Of a stretch of 19,433 nucleotides of DNA, positions 19,426-19,433 are shown piece after piece (positions within the stretch are counted from its first letter, which is position 1; each line of letters starts with the position of its first letter). Origin of the DNA: Candidatus Omnitrophota bacterium. Its GTDB lineage: Bacteria > Omnitrophota > Gorgyraeia > Zapsychrales > Zapsychraceae. The notes beneath the pieces were generated by a model. The model had not been told where the DNA came from, made no database searches, and saw nothing but the letters and a program-made list of their open reading frames with translations. The stretch covers positions 1 through 19,433 of the forward strand of contig JAGYNW010000013.1 in NCBI GenBank assembly GCA_018399915.1. The letters are read 5' to 3'. A program made the position numbers and the translations under genes.

Positions 19426-19433
19426 GTACTTCC

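Overview
The window (19,433 bases) looks like part of the chromosome of an uncultured Gram-negative-type bacterium. I favour a member of the PVC/Omnitrophota (Candidatus Omnitrophica) group. This is inference from protein style: a CvpA protein with a repetitive tail, PilZ proteins, exported W-rich TPR-like proteins and lipoproteins, ordinary sigma70-like promoters and moderate GC. No rRNA marker is present to prove it. I saw no tRNA, rRNA, CRISPR array, insertion sequence or phage gene.

Region 1 (1-3976, + strand) is housekeeping: the 3' part of purH (purine synthesis, cut by the window edge), folC (folate polyglutamylation) and mnmE (tRNA wobble-uridine modification GTPase). A CvpA-like membrane protein (4010-4747, - strand) converges on mnmE and has its own well-formed promoter. 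Two consecutive PilZ-domain genes (5124-5902), probable c-di-GMP-binding proteins, follow.

Region 2 (about 6012-16423, + strand) reads as a saccharide-utilisation locus. It holds a cytoplasmic GH94-type glycoside phosphorylase (6121-8838) and an ABC sugar importer (binding lipoprotein 8959-10278, permeases 10288-11217 and 11254-12099, no ATPase gene in the window). Next come an exported clan GH-A glycoside hydrolase with an N-terminal TPR-like module (12212-14560), a small exported protein made of two further copies of that module (14708-15571), and a lipoprotein with a C-terminal carbohydrate-binding-like beta-sandwich (15701-16423). Inferred logic: the exported enzyme trims a polysaccharide, the binding proteins hold or capture products, the ABC system imports oligosaccharides, and GH94 phosphorolysis yields a sugar 1-phosphate. 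The substrate is not determined; a beta-glucan or beta-glucoside is the best guess from GH94.

Region 3 (16466-19425, - strand) holds a protein of unknown function with some glycosyltransferase-like features (16466-17407) and an unusually long GPH-family sugar:cation symporter (17650-19425), separated by a strong hairpin terminator.

Regulatory signals are unusually legible. Promoter-like -35/-10 pairs with 17-18 base spacing precede cvpA, the PilZ pair, GH94, the ABC operon, the exported hydrolase and the duplicated-module gene. The ABC promoter is near consensus (TTGACA-N17-TATACT with an extended -10) and is followed by a perfect 10-base-arm inverted repeat. The most interesting item is the roughly 125-residue W-rich TPR-like module shared by two adjacent exported proteins, which I do not recognise as a named domain.
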